Counted from the stretch's first letter, positions 50,930-64,000 are shown. The stretch is DNA of 64,000 nucleotides from Gadus chalcogrammus (GCF_026213295.1 NC_079421.1:23022396-23086395); one strand, 5' to 3'. Translations and numbers: made by a program. Notes: generated by a model from the letters alone, not told the origin.

Positions 50930-53900
50930 AACGTTGGCTGACGGAGCTCACGTCACAGCCAGGCCACCTCCAGTAGGAACCGTCTCCAATGGCTACGTAA
51001 TCAGTGGGGGGGTATTGAGACACCCAGATGCATAAAACGTTATCACAGGCCAAGGACCGAGAGGGTGGATTTGATGGGCCCTGCGCGTCACATTCAGTAG
51101 CTTTGCTCTCATTATGGTCGACGATGTTCCCCGTGGTGTCGCCGACCTGTGGGCCGCCGGCACTACGGCAGAGGAAGGCCTCTGGAACTACAGCCATGTC
51201 TTGATGATCTAACCGCATGTCCTGGATACACCCTAGTACGATATTATAGGAAAACCTGGTGATATCTTACTAGTTAGCACAGCCCCTCGCCCCCCTCCAT
51301 CTCGGGAGGGATTAGCAATGCGGCAACATTAGCCACCGACTTGACATATCGGTACGAGGGCACATTGCCCCCGTCGGGGGGTTGTGCGAGACGTCTCGCC
51401 CGTGACAGGCTGATAATGAATCGGCCTGTTGTGCATCGCCCTCCATCCCTCCATCCCTCCATCTATCTCCATCTTTACTCCTTCCTTTTCCCTCGCTCGC
51501 TGAGCCGTCACCCCTCCCCTGCAGAGCCCCGCTCCTCACTCAACATGACAGTGACATCACACTCGTGTAATGTCACCCGCTCTTCTCTTCTTCCATGCCC
51601 CCCCAGCCCTCCCTCTCCACCCCCCTCCCATTCCTCAGCCGCTCACTCTAATCAGATGAGGGTGATTTCAATAAAGTTACTGTCTGCTACACTCCATTAG
51701 TTATATTAACACCCGCATTCCTGCCCCGCGGTGCTCCATCTCTGCTCCTACTGAGGAGGAGGAGGAGGAGGAGGAGGCGGAGGAGGAGGAGGAGGAGGCG
51801 GAGGCCAGATCCTCTTCTGTTGCTGGCTGTGGGTAACCTAGTTGCAGAGGCCTAGCAGGGGAGACCAATCAATTAATGAACAAAGGGGCCAAATCAGCCA
51901 GCCTCGGTACCGCAAAGGCTGGGGACTTTAAACATGGCCGCTCCCGAAACAAGGAGCACAGAGAACGCATCCCTCATCCCTGGACGAGCAGCGCCGTCGT
52001 GATTTTGTTCATCATAATATCGCAATGTGGCTTAATCGCTTTTCCCCTTCACTGTAAACATTTTTCTTTACTGCAAAGTGGGCTAATTATATAGAAGGGT
52101 TTAGCTGAGCACAAAGTGAACAACGAATACCTCCCCAACTTTAATGAACGCCTGGTCACTAGGGAGCCGTTTGTGTGTATAAAACAAACTAGAACCTTGC
52201 GGTTCACTGGAAGCCGCAGAAGGCCCGCGTCGTTTAACTGCGCTCCGCATTCGTCCCAGTGTTTGGTTTCAGAGTTCATTGGAACGGTCCCACTCCAGAC
52301 ATCCTTTGTGAATTCCTTCAGGTCTGCAGTTGGTTGTATTTGCTCATGACCACGATGGCTGTTCGGGCGACGGGGAAGAAAATAGGACATAAACCTAAGG
52401 TGTGTTCGCAGGCTTATGCTCAATCAACGACGTTCTCTCTAATATGTTGACCTCAACCCAAGAGTTGGTGTGCAAGGCCATTGCCCTCACATGGTCTGTT
52501 GGGCTGAAGTCAGGCGTACAGCCGTGCGGTTCTACCCAGCGAACGGCTTCAACGGTTAGACATCGGTTGTGGACGAGCAGACGGAGTGTGAACTGCTTCT
52601 CCTGGGGCCCCTCCTACCTTTACCCAACGTCAGCAGTAGCACTGATCTCAACGAGGGACATTGGACTGTAGACGGTACGACTGAAGGACGCCCGACCACC
52701 CTGTCGCGCCTATACATCGTTACGGACGTCTCTTTTGATCTTATTCATCTCATCCACCTGTGCTCGTCGAGCTGTCTGTCACCACGTTCTCATCCCTCCC
52801 CCTTTGTCAATCCCTCTTTCATCCCATTCAGCCCGTTCTTTATCCCTTTCCCCTTCGGTACTCTCTCATCTCCCGCCTCCACCCCCCCCCCTCCCCGCCC
52901 CATCCGCTCATTTTCTTACCCATTCCAGCTAATCCCGGAGACTCCCGCCCAGTCTCCGCGTGTGCGAGATCAGGGAGCAGCCTGTTGTAACAAGCTGTTG
53001 AATAATGTACAGGCCAGGGCCACGGGCCGCCATAGCAGTTAACCCTGTGATCCCCGTCGCCACGGACAGCCATGCGGAAACTTCCCCAATGACAGCATGG
53101 AACACACGAGGCAGCTCGCCAAGGGAGGCGGAGGTGGCGGAGGTGGTGGAGGAGGTTGAGGAGGTGGTGCCGGGTGGTGATCTCCCACAGGGGGCCCTTC
53201 CTCCGTGGTCTTCCTCAAGGCCGACACGCCTCCATCCGCTTCCATCACTAAGGGCCCGTGGAAGCCGGATCCGGGGGTTGGTTTGGCCTCGGCCTTTGTT
53301 ATGTGAAACATTGATGTATAATTGAAGGCAGGGAAAAGGCAACACTGAATAATTGATTTCAAAGGAGACGTGTCATGGCATCCAGAGGCCTCTCTCAAGT
53401 ATTTTGGTTTTGTGTTGCACTTGCACATGAAACATTTCGTGTTTGTTTGACTCCCGGTTTGCAAATTAGCCTTTGGCCTATGCTTAGTAGTAGTAGTAGT
53501 AGTAGTAGTAGTAGGACTGGTGTGCATGCTACCTGCCTGTCGTGGTTCCGAGGTTGTTCCGATGTTTGTGCACTCAGCCTTGCCTTAATTGGTGTTGTTT
53601 TGGCTGTTTGTCAAGCAACGAGGGTCTTGGAAGCTGATTATGGTGTGATTTCCAGGTTCGAGCCACAAAACTAATTGTTTTTTGATTTGATACAAATCCA
53701 TTCTTGTTCCAGTATATAGGGGTCCTGGCAAATTATTCCGTAAAAGCAGAGTATAGTGTTTGTAAGTTAAAAAAAATGTTACAAGAACTGATAGCAATAA
53801 TGTAAACACACCAACAAAAACCCATGACAAAAGTTTTCGAAGTTGTGAGTCAAATCGGAATAATAGATTCAAATATGGATCGCGATTCTTATCTTCAATC

Positions 53901-54100
53901 TTTATCCCCGCACCCCGGACATTTGGTCATCAATTAGTCGACCGCTCCACACGACAACAACCAATCCACCCAAAGGCTAACGGGCACACGGGATCTCTTG
54001 AACCCGTTTACAATCGATAGCGATTGCCCTCTTCCTTAAGTGCTACTCATTAGCTGCAGAGCCCCATATCCTGAGGCCGTCAGGTATTGATCTAATGGGC
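50930..54100. other. Mostly unique stretch, candidate long intron (part 3)
   Basis: Contains (GAG)n at 51749-51803, (AGT)9 at 53487-53514 and a pyrimidine-rich patch at 52790-52910. No coding exon recognised. Confidence 0.4.
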
Positions 54101-54270
54101 TGATTGGAAGTTTCCCCTTCTGTCTGTGTGTGTGCGCGTGCGTGTGTGCGCGTGCGTGCGTGCGTGCGCGTTGAGGTCAGCGACTGTGGTCTCCAAGGTA
54201 TCAGATCAGTTCCCCCCCATTTGCCCCCTTCCGGCCCGACACCTGTTCCGGTCCATGGGACACAAACGCG

Positions 54271-54893
54271 CTGTCTCTGTGTGTGTCTCTGTGTGTCTCT
54301 CTGTGTGTCTCTCTGTGTGTCTCTCTGTGTGTCTCTCTGTGTGTGTGTCTCTGTGTGTGTCTCTGTGTGTGTCTCTGTGTCTCTGTGTGTGTCTCTGTTT
54401 CTGTGTGTGTCTCTGTGTGTCTCTGTGTGTGTCTCTGTGTGTGTCTCTGTGTGTGTCTCTGTGTGTCTCTCTGTGTGTCTGTGTGTCTCTGTGTGTGTCT
54501 CTCTGTCTCTCTCTGTGTGTCTCTCTCTGTGTGTCTCTCTCTGTGTGTCTGTGTGTCTCTCTCTCTGTGTGTCTCTCTGTGTGTGTCTCTCTGTGTGTGT
54601 CTCTCTGTGTGTCTCTCTGTGTGTCTCTCTGTGTGTGTCTCTCTGTGTGTGTCTCTCTGTGTGTCTCTCTGTGTGTGTCTCTGTGTCTCTCTCTGTGTGT
54701 CTGTGTGTCTCTCTGTGTGTCTGTGTCTGTGTGTCTCTCGCTGTGTGTCTCTCTCTCTGTGTGTGTCTCTCTCTGTGTGTCTCTCTGTGTGTGTGTGTGT
54801 GTCTCTCTCTGTGTGTCTCTCTGTGTGTCTCTCTCTGTGTGTCTCTCTCTCTGTGTGTCTCTCTCTGTGTGTCTCTCTCTGTGTGTCTCTGTT
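54271..54893. repeat. (GTGTGTCTCTCT)n compound array
   Basis: About 620 bp of alternating GTGT and CTCT blocks of variable length. Preceded by a GCGTGCGTGCGT patch (54130-54172). Confidence 0.97.
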
Positions 54894-55061
54894 CATGCGG
54901 TGCGGCGGAGCTGGGCTAGCTGCGTGTCCAATGGGACATGTGCTACATGGGGTTTCCGGTGACGGGTCTGTCTGGGAGCGCGCCGTCCCGTCCAGCTGCT
55001 GCTCCGCTCATGGCTGTCGGGTCTCCCCGGGGACGCGGGGTACATTCTGCCTTACAGCAGG

Positions 55062-55402
55062 GCCCCCCCGCCCCGCGCTGAACCCCCTGCCCCGCGCTGA
55101 CCCCCCCCCGCCCCTCGCTGAACCCCCCGCCCCCCGCGCTGAACCCCCCCGCCCCCCGCTGAACCCCCCCCCCGCGCCCCGCGCTGACCCCCCCCCGCCC
55201 CGCGCTGAACCCCCCCCCCCCCGCGCTGAACCCCCCCCGCCCCGCGCTGAACCCCCCCCGCCCCTCGCTGAACCCCCCGCCCCCCGCGCTGAACCCCCCC
55301 GCCCCCCGCTGAACCCCCCCCGCGCGCCCCGCGCTGACCCCCCCCCGCCCCGCGCTGAACCCCCCCCCCCCCCGCGCTGAACCCCCCCGCCCCGCGCTCC
55401 AG
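55062..55402. repeat. C-rich minisatellite (CCCCGCGCTGAACCCCCC)
   Basis: About 17 units of 18-22 bp, CCCGCGCTGA followed by C runs of 5-11. One block of about 125 bp appears duplicated (about 55090-55210 and 55250-55370). The complementary strand is G-rich with G-quadruplex potential. Confidence 0.95.
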
Positions 55403-55882
55403 GCGGTACTCGAAGGCGGGGTGGGGTGGGGTGGGGCGGGGCGGGGTGGGGTGGGGGGGCGGCGTGTTTCAGCGTTACACATGACGGTTCACCGCGAGGA
55501 AACGTATACAGTCGCGCACACTCACATGCACAAGGGTGCAGTGACACATTAAGGCACTGGCACAAACACACACGCGCACACTTATTAAGGCATGCACCAT
55601 TAAACTGTCAACTGGTGTGTGACAGGCCTTCCTTCTGGACGGGGGGGGGGGGCTGTGATTCCTCAGCAGCGCCTCTACATTTAAACTGGCTTGCTGTTTT
55701 TCTTTTCCTTCAGTCTGTGTCTGCCCGTAAAAAAAGAACACAACCCGATGTTTGACTTTAGCGCTAGTCACATGCATCCTGTCGTCGTTGCCGCGGCGAC
55801 GGTTCGTCAGTCTGGATGGGCTGCCCCCCTACTGTAAACCAATTTGTGTGCGAGTGTCTCTCTCTGTATGGGCCGTCACAGT

Positions 55883-55999
<117 letters not shown>

Positions 56000-56479
56000 A
56001 GCGTTGGTGCTGCAGAGATAGACCTGTCATCCACATATGCTTCCCTGTAGGAGCGCATGGAGCTTTGTAAAAGTGGGGGCTGTGAGTCGGCGGAGGTGGG
56101 GGAGGAGGAGAGTGTACGGGTTCTGAGCTGAGAGGAGCTTATATGGGGGGGGGGGGAGGGAGGAGTCTGGGCAGGGGAGCTGTGGAAGGGGTGAGAATAG
56201 AAAGCTGCTGGGACTTTGGTTAATGCAATATTGCTGTAAAGTGTGGGCTAATTATTCTGTGTTCCAGGTCTGAAAGGCGTCATTAAAGTACATTGATCCA
56301 ATTATCCCAACCCATTACGGTCCTACCCGCTCATCATATCCACATTACTAGTAATTGTTTTTCAAATGCATAATTAATGCTAAAAACATATCGGTCTTGT
56401 ATCGGAATACATACTATCTGCATTAACATACTAAATGTATATCCTCCCATTCCAAAGCAAATGTGAGGTATATATGAAG

Positions 56480-56913
56480 AGTAGGGGAGAGGAGCCCGGA
56501 GTAGGGGGGAGGAGCCCGGAGTAGGGGAGAGGAGCCCGGAGTAGGGGAGAGGAGCCCGGAGTAGGGGGGAGGAGCCCGGAGTAGGGGAGGGGAGCCCGGA
56601 GTAGGGGGGAGGAGCCCGGAGTAGGGAGGAGGAGCCCGGAGTAGGGGAGAGGAGCCCGGAGTAGGGGAGAGGAGCCCGGAGTAGGGGGGAGGAGCCCGGA
56701 GTAGGGGGGAGGAGCCCGGAGTAGGGGAGAGGGGAGAGGAGCCCGGAGTAGGGGAGAGGGGAGAGGAGCCCGGAGTAGGGGAGAGGGGAGAGGAGCCCGG
56801 AGTAGGGGAGAGGGGAGAGGAGCCCGGAGTAGGGGAGAGGGGGGAGGAGCCCGGAGTAGGGGAGAGGAGCCCGGAGTAGGGGGGAGGAGCCCGGAGTAGG
56901 GGGGAGGAGCCCT
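56480..56913. repeat. 20-bp minisatellite (GGAGCCCGGAGTAGGGGAGA)
   Basis: About 20 copies. The third quarter has an extra GGGGAGA giving 27-bp units. Confidence 0.97.
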
Positions 56914-57769
56914 GTCATGGCCATACGGACGCCATAGGTTCTGCTGTCAGCCTATAGCGCCCGGCTGCTAATGAATGCATGAGGGAGTGCAGGTTGGCCC
57001 TCGTGGGAACAGAGGTATTTCGTAACGTTATCTAGGAGCTATGGCGAATAACATCACGGTTAACGAGAGCACGCGGCTGCGGCTGCTTTGTTGATATAAA
57101 TCCCATACATCCCCAGTTGTCAAATTACTACTTCTTTCCTTCCCCCACACAAATACATACTTAGACACACACACACGCACGCACGCACGCACGCACGCAC
57201 ACGCGCGCGCGCACACATTTAGACACACACAAACATAGCAGTTTGGTTTTCCTTTAAAGCGCTTTGACTATTTTTGAATGCATTTCCGTGCGGTGAGTTT
57301 GAAATCCTATCCGTTTGATCGGATGGGCAAAAATATGGGCAGCACAATGGAATCCCATCTCTCCTTGTGTCAGCTATTCTTCCCCGCTGTTGATATTCCC
57401 ATGGGAAGGCGTTTTGTGCTTTGCGTATCACAGTCTGATCAGTGCGGGTCTCAGTCTTATCTGAACATGAAGGGAGGAGGAGGAGGATGATGGAGAGAGG
57501 GAGAGAGAGGCAGGAAGGAGGGAGGCGGGTGGAGAGGAACCGAGTGCAGGGGCTTTGGATCCCGGGGGGGTGATATAGCTCTGCTACCTTCAATTCAGTG
57601 GCCGGCCTCTTAAATCTATCTCATCATCATTTCATGGGAAGATATTGTACTGCCGTGTATTACTCTGGCAGATACATCAACCTGCTCCGCCCTCGCTGCC
57701 TCTTCGCTCGCTGGTCCCAGAGTGATGGAGGAGCTCTGCCGGCCGCCTGCGCTCTGAACACTCCTCTCC

Positions 57770-58215
57770 TCGTGGTCTGAGTCTGGCAGAGGGCGCTCTC
57801 CCTCTCCTCGTGGTCTGAGTCTGGCAGAGGGCACGCTCTCCCTCTCCTCGTGCTGGTCTGAGTCTGTCAGAGGCCCCCCCCGCTCTCCCTCTCCTCGTGG
57901 TCTGAGTCTGGCAGAGGGCGCTACTCCCTCTCCTCGTGGTACTGAAGTCTGTCAGCGGGCGGCATTCCCTACTCCCTCGTCGGTCTGAGTCTGCAGAGGG
58001 CGCTCTCTCCTCTTCTCGTGGTCTGAGTCTTCAGAGGGCGCTCTCCTCTCCTCGTGGTCTGAGTCTGGCAGAGGGCGCTCTCCCTCTCCTCGTGGTCTGA
58101 GTCTGTCAGAGGGCGCTCTCCCTCTCCTCGTGGTCTGAGTCTGGCAGAGGGCGCTCTCCCTCTCCTCGTGGTCTGAGTCTGGCAGAGGGCGCTCTCCCTC
58201 TCCTCGTGTTCTGAG
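57770..58215. repeat. About 40-bp minisatellite (CTCCTCGTGGTCTGAGTCTG)
   Basis: Eleven units of CTCCTCGTGGTCTGAGTCTG followed by GCAGAGGGCGCTCTCCCT. Middle copies (57880-58030) are degraded by small indels. Confidence 0.95.
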
Positions 58216-58569
58216 CGCTCTGCCTCTGAGTTTCCTCTTCCTCCCTCTTGTTATTGTTGTGTGTTCCTCTGTCGCTGCTTCCCGCCGTGCGATCGTCGCT
58301 GTAGATTGCGGTAGCTGTGTCGTGCGAGGGTTTTCTCCGGCTCAGGTCAGTTCAGGTCAGTACTTCTGCCTCCTAGCCACGGGCATTAGGGGATCTCCAT
58401 GAGGCCGTTGGGCCGCGGCCTCGCCCTCTCCCGGGATCAGCTGCTGACAGGCCCTTCAGCAGGACCCCTGCTGTGACTAATGCTATAATATGTATTATTA
58501 TATATAATATATATTATTATAGCATCTCCACTGGAGTGGAGGACACACACGCATTCTTGGATCAATAAG

Positions 58570-58691
<122 letters not shown>

Positions 58692-59055
58692 GCTCCCCCG
58701 CTCGCGTGTCCTTCAGCGTCCTGGCGGGGTGACGCTGGATAAACAAGGTGAACAAACAGCCCCCCCCCAGCATTGATCTCTCTCTCGCTCAGCCCCAGCT
58801 CCACATTGATTCTACCTGCACTCCATTTCTATGAACCTGAACCGCAGACGCCCCTACCACAGCCGGCCTCCTCCCTCTCTGCACCGGACTGACACCCCAT
58901 GATAAATGACTGGCCCGCCCTTCGTCTCTACCCCCCCCCGCCACACGGAGGCTGTCTGAGGCGCTGCGAGCCCATTCCTCCCCCCCTGAAATCCAATAGA
59001 GTCGACTTCTCCTTCCTCCAAAGCGCGTGTGTGTGTGTGCCAAGGGTGTCAAGCG

Positions 59056-59057
<2 letters not shown>

Positions 59058-59112
<55 letters not shown>

Positions 59113-59121
59113 TGTGTGTGT

Positions 59122-59184
<63 letters not shown>
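59058..59184. repeat. (GT)n microsatellite
   Basis: About 127 bp of GT with two GGGTGT interruptions. A further (GT)n is at 59791-59834. Confidence 0.98.
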
Positions 59185-59185
<1 letters not shown>

Positions 59186-59787
59186 CCCTGCCTTGTGTGT
59201 GCCCTGCGTTGTGTGCGTGTTATTCATGGCTTGAGGTCATCCTTTTTATTTCCAGGCGTAAACATGTCCCCCATTATATGGGGGGGGGCTGCGGGCCATC
59301 CATATGCATGACGCTGCACGCGGTCAAGTGGAGCCCGGATGATGCATCTGCTGTGGGACGCGTCCCGCCGTAGGCGCCCCCCCACCCGGCGGCCCCTGGC
59401 TAATAGTCTATGCTGTCGCTCAGCGGCCTGCACAGATATACACACGCAAAAGACGCTCAAAGCGAGGTCAAGTCGTCGCCCCCCCCCCCCCACATGCATC
59501 CTGTCATCCGCCGGTCCTCAGATTGTTGTTTGGCCTTAATTAGTGGAGCTGATTAATGGCTGTATCAGGGGTGTGATCAGACATCACCTGCTGTACAGAG
59601 AGGATCCCAGCGCTGTGGTCAGGCTCTGATTACCTGCTGGAGGCTATCGGCCCTCACGGAGCTCCTTAATAGCTTCTGCTTCCTTAATGACGCGCCTACT
59701 GCCTGTTTGATCAGCTCCAGTCCTCTGCAGCTCCTGTGACAGGGAGCCCCATGGATCATCTGCGCCATTTCTTTATTTTTTCTCCTT

Positions 59788-59837
<50 letters not shown>

Positions 59838-60210
59838 AAGGATTCTGTGTGAGGTCCATCCAGAACATCCCTTACACTGTGAAGCCAGCCGGCGGGTGGG
59901 GGGGGGGGGGTAATCGTACAACCAGGCATGGCCCGCCATACCTCCATGACATTCAACCTCACACACATGGTCATCTGTGCCCCCCACCTCCTCCCCTCCT
60001 ATAGGGAAGTAATCCACTTCCTGGCGCTCACTTCTGAGGTTCCCTTGGTTACCGGCGCTGAGATGACCAGGATCTGAGGACAGACCTGAGGAGTTATGCG
60101 ACTGTTTAATGAGCGAGGAAGAGGAAGGAGTCGGATATCTATGTATATTTCCACTCCACCACCTTCAGTGTTTTCACTCTTCGTTGCTTTCTTCGTCTTG
60201 GTGGAACGTG

Positions 60211-60345
60211 AATGTGTAATCGTGTCATTATGCCAGTTCAAGCTCCATCACAGCGAGACGGGATCTGTTAGCCTAACCCTAACCCTAATGTGTAATCGTG
60301 TCATTATGCCAGTTCAACCTCCATCACAGCGAGACGGGATCTGTT
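60211..60345. repeat. 59-bp direct duplication flanking a telomere-like insert
   Basis: Copies 60211-60269 and 60287-60345 differ at one base (CAAGCTC versus CAACCTC). The 17-base spacer is AGCCTAACCCTAACCCT. Confidence 0.95.
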
Positions 60346-60540
60346 TTGACGGGGGAGCGGATTTAATCCTGTAGCAGGGGTCTGTTGGAATGTAATCTCT
60401 CGCTCTCGAACTCCCGCTCTGCCTCTCTCTCTCTCCATCCCTCACCCTCTCTCTCCATCCCTCACCCTCTCTCCCCATCCTTCACCCTCTCTCTCTCTCC
60501 ATACCTCACCCTCTCTCTCCTACCGTCTCTCTCGGTCTCT

Positions 60541-60745
60541 CTCTGAATTTGCCCATGTCCAGAAATAGACAGAACGTCTCGTCAGTAATTCTGATTGAAT
60601 GCACATTTGCCATCTTCTCGTTCCAGTCATAATTGGTCTTTAGAAAAAGATTGCACTTGCTCTTGTCTAAACTAAAATATGAGCCTGCTTCACTTTGTGC
60701 CATTACCGCGTCAACGAATAATGTTGCAATCATTTCTAATTACTC
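60541..60745. other. Candidate conserved non-coding element
   Basis: A 200-bp island of balanced, repeat-free sequence rich in AT-core sites (CAGTAATTCTGATTG, TCATAATTGG, CTAATTACTC) between simple-sequence tracts. It has no coding potential. That it is conserved is a guess from its texture. Confidence 0.25.
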
Positions 60746-60925
60746 CGATCGGAGGCCGAGAGTGGGGCCATCGTCATAATTGCCGGGGCGGGGGCTTATT
60801 TAGGGAGAGAGATGGAGGGAGACATGTCTCCCCTCTGTGAAACTGTCTCAACCGTTGGGGGCATTAAGCCGAGGTGGTGGGAGAGAAACGAAGTGGTGGT
60901 GCAGCCGCGGTTCTGCGTCATGCCC

Positions 60926-60972
60926 GGGTGGGGGTGGGGGTGGGGGTGGAGGTGGGGGTGGGGCTGGGGGGT
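60926..60972. repeat. (GGGTGG)n G-rich tract
   Basis: GGGTGGGGGTGGGGGTGGGG-type sequence of about 47 bp, a likely G-quadruplex former. Confidence 0.9.
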
Positions 60973-60979
60973 TAGCGGT

Positions 60980-63900
60980 GGTCCGACCGTAATACTGAAT
61001 TTGTATTTTCTTTAGAGAGAATGAGAAGTCGGAGGTACTGTTCCTCCCGTAGGGCGTCCAGTCTCCACACAGAGGCGTGAAATTAATTCATAACTCGGGG
61101 GAAGATGGAGACAGAGCGAGTGGCGCTGGGGGGAGACAGAGAGCGAGAGGGGGAGGGGGAGAGAGAGAGAGGGAGGGAGACAGAGAGAGGGGGAGACAAA
61201 GTCTGAGTGAATGGTTTTCCTCACCTTGGGTGAGGTCGAGGCAGGACCGCCTGCCCCGTGGGCTCCAGCCCCCCATGGAGGAGGGGGACACCATGCCGCC
61301 ATTTCTCAGCCTCCAAATTTAATCGCGGCCGACCACAATGGATGCATGAAATGGAATTTGAATTTCAGATTGATTGTTTCTGTATTGATGGATGCCAAGC
61401 GAGGAGGTGGGGTTCCCCGGCTCCTTAAATTGAACCCGTCTAAGAAAGCGAAGCGTCGTGCCTCACAAACACACGCACACACACGGGAGCGCGCACGCGT
61501 GTGTGTTTGATGCCTTGCTTCACGAGGGAGCCATTTTTCAGTTTTTTCTTTTTGAAGTTTAATCTTCAGTGAGGGAACGGCGGTGCAGCAGGAATGCAAA
61601 TGGAGAGCTTTGCCGTGCGCTGGGGTTCTCGCTGCTTGTTTGCATGCCTTCAGAATCTGACACCATTTCCTTGTCGTCATCCTCACTGCTCACAATAACA
61701 GTCCATTCGGCTGGCTTCGTTGCCTCCTCTGCATTTAAGCGAATGTCTTTTAAAGTGAGTTCCACATAACGTCTTTGGAAAGACGTTTTTAAAGATAAAG
61801 ACGACTTTTTTTGGTCGTGTTTACTTTGAATTTATGTTTTCCTCCCCCCCCCCCTTATCCTTCAGCTTCTGTCTTCCTTGTTTTTGTATTTAAAAACGCT
61901 TCATCCTTCACTCGCCACTCAAAGCCGGGCGGCTTCCGATGCAACAGCGGGGGCCATTAGCGCTACATGTGCTGCCTTTGAAAGTGTCCAGATTAACCGG
62001 ATTAGGGGGGAGAGATTACAGCCTCTTCCTCACCCGGCAGACCTTGACCCACCTTCCCCGCTGCCGAACGGCAGGCGGTTGCGTGGACGTCTGGGATTTG
62101 ATATGCACGACAGAAGGGCTGGATGGTGGCGACCCTCATCCCTCCATAAACTACGTAGAAGACGATGATGCTAATGTCACGGGCGATGGAAAGACGGCAA
62201 ACGTTGCTGAGTAATTGCGGCTCTACCTCGCTGTAGGATCCATCATTGTGGACCCTTTAATAGCCGTGAGCGTTTTTTAATGGTTCCTACGATTCTCCCT
62301 GAGAGGCTCGGGAATGAGAGGCGTGGCCTAGTGCGGGTAGCCCTTCTAATACGACTCTGAGCCTGCGTTGGACCCACAGTCACAGGGGCCTTCAGAGAGC
62401 CGAGGCCCTCCCATTGGGTCAGATCAGAGTGTCCATGAGGAACATGCTCAACGTGCTGCTGTCAAACCGATTCGCTCTGAGGCAAGTCTGAACCGATAGT
62501 GTTGTGGTTCGTTCTGAGCTTGGATTCTACACCGCGTTCCAGGAAACCAGATGCAGTCCAGACGTTTCATTGAGACTGCCGTTGCCAAGGCACTGTGAAG
62601 CGAGAGGGACATCATTTATTTCTGTCAGCCGGTGCCCTGGGAGTGGGGAGCGGGAGGGGGGGCAGTGTACTGGGGCAGCCAGCCCCAGGGTCACCTCTCT
62701 CTCACTCCCAAAGTTTATTTGTAAAATAGGATAAACTGGGCTCTGTGCGGCGGGGCGGTGCTAATGCACCAACTCATCACGCCAGAACACTCCGCTCTGA
62801 ACGCTGAGATGGATTTAGGGGGAGAGGGGGAACCGACAACCAACCCTGTCCGTAAGGACATGGAGAGAATTATGTTGAGGGGGGAGGGGGGGGAGGCTTC
62901 TGCAGATGGTCAACTTTAGTGGTGTTTATCCAGGGAGTTGTTTCAGCTGAAGCCTGGGATTCACACTCGGCCCCCGACGGGTTCTCTCTCGCTCTCTCCC
63001 TTGTTTCTCTGTGTGACCCCCCACCCTGAGGGACGGCAGGGCTCTGGCCTCGAGGCCTCGGGGGCTCGGAGTCACCTGCCCTTGTTTACGCCGCTACTCA
63101 ACCTGGTCCCCATCACTCAGCCCGTCCAGCCAGCGGGGATATGTTAATTGGGGATATGTTAATTGGGGATATGTTAATTGGGGATATGTTAATTGATGTT
63201 TTCCCAGAGCCGTCGGATCAGATTGATGGCCGCCTAAGGGAGGTGTGTTTTCCTCGCTCAGTTTTTTTCCACGCCGGTCATTTACTTCGTATTTTCAATT
63301 TAATCACCAGCTTTTGTCTTAAAACTCGCCGGGCTCCTCCTCCTCCATGTTTCAGGAGGGGGGGGGGGGCGTCCCTGATCGCGGTACCCGATCCTGGGTG
63401 TGCGAGGGAAGGCTGCGAGGTGAGCTCCCCCCCTCCCCCCCAGGAGTGCCTCAGCCAGCGTCTGCGTTCCCGCTCCTCTGCCTCGGCCCTCTGCCCTCCC
63501 CGTGGGTCGGCCCGCTATACAGCCCCTCCCCGCCATCACGCGGGAGTGGAATACTGACTCCCTTTCCTCCCTGTGGAGCGTTCCTCTCTGACCGAGCGGT
63601 AGAGTGGGGATGAGGGGGGGGTACCCCCCAGACCAGGAGATGGTCCGGGCCACTGCGCAGAGCCATTAGTCTTCATCCCGACGGCTGCTAATACCATCCT
63701 CTGCACCACGCCTCCATTGAGGACCTCATCCCAGTGCATTACAGCCTCGCTCCACGATGACATCGCTGCCCTCCCCCCCCCTCCCTGAGTGAGAACCAGT
63801 TTTGTTGGGGCTTCAAGGCCAGCCCAGAAGAAGTTTGTGTGCCATTGATGAGGGAGTTGTTATCAGTGCTAGAAGTGAGGCCCGAGCGTGCGGCCATGTT

Positions 63901-63992
63901 GGAGCAGTGTGTTGTTTGCGCAGCCCTTTAATCTGTCCTCTAAGCCCGTCAGCAGCTCCATTAGAGACCCGCGCAGCCTCTTGTCTCCCGCA
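60980..63992. other. Non-coding stretch to the right edge, candidate long intron (part 4)
   Basis: Unique sequence with a purine tract (61105-61200), a 15-bp tandem GGGGATATGTTAATT x4 (63136-63195) and G/C runs. No coding exon recognised. The last bases read TCTTGTCTCCCGCAG/ACCTTGG, a plausible acceptor (AG 63992-63993) for an exon that lies beyond the window. Confidence 0.35.
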
Positions 63993-64000
63993 GACCTTGG

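Noticed and set aside
54104..55380. Long Cys/Leu/Ser/Val frames
   Set aside because: Translation of (GTGTCTCT)n and a C-rich minisatellite.

Overview
The window is vertebrate nuclear DNA, almost certainly from a teleost fish. Genes are split by introns with GT/AG borders, the proteins are vertebrate-type, and the myoz3-rbm22 gene pair matches the arrangement I recall from human 5q33. By my tally tandem repeats fill about 14 kb (roughly a fifth): long (CA)n, (CT)n and (CTGT)n tracts plus many minisatellites. That density recalls gadiform (cod-like) genomes, but the species assignment is inference.

Layout. 1-395: last intron and last coding exon of arl3 (+), with a 3'UTR made of a CCTTCA-type heptamer array. 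904-1180: a hAT-like miniature transposon. 4227-5757: a 37-bp minisatellite ending at the 3' splice site of a small single-pass membrane protein gene (+, CDS 5781-6131). 8341-25066: a complete 18-exon gene on the minus strand for an atypical soluble guanylyl cyclase of the Drosophila Gyc-88E type, 754 aa with no frameshift; intron 11 carries a decayed Harbinger transposon (15599-17249). 27073-30888: myoz3 (+, 5 exons, 250 aa). 31829-35274: rbm22 (-, 11 exons, 426 aa), tail to tail with myoz3. 36.6-64 kb: no recognisable coding exon. A possible non-coding first exon (donor at 36821) and a possible acceptor at the right edge (63993) suggest one very long intron, full of satellites, palindromes and hairpins.

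The main biological interest is the cyclase. Its H-NOX domain keeps the haem histidine (His104) and the YxSxR motif (133-137), and has tyrosine at the position that tunes O2 against NO binding. Its cyclase domain keeps both metal aspartates (D460, D504) but has lost the guanine-recognition Cys (G570) and the transition-state Asn and Arg (H577, A581). It therefore looks like a gas sensor that must pair with a catalytic partner or that has become a pseudocyclase.

The second theme is repeats that grow out of, or replace, splice signals: a donor-site minisatellite in cyclase intron 1, a (UG)51 tract between branch point and AG before exon 10, and acceptor-like arrays elsewhere. Third, short telomere-like (CCCTAA)n inserts lie between direct duplications at three separate loci. 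The proteins of the window do not form one pathway.
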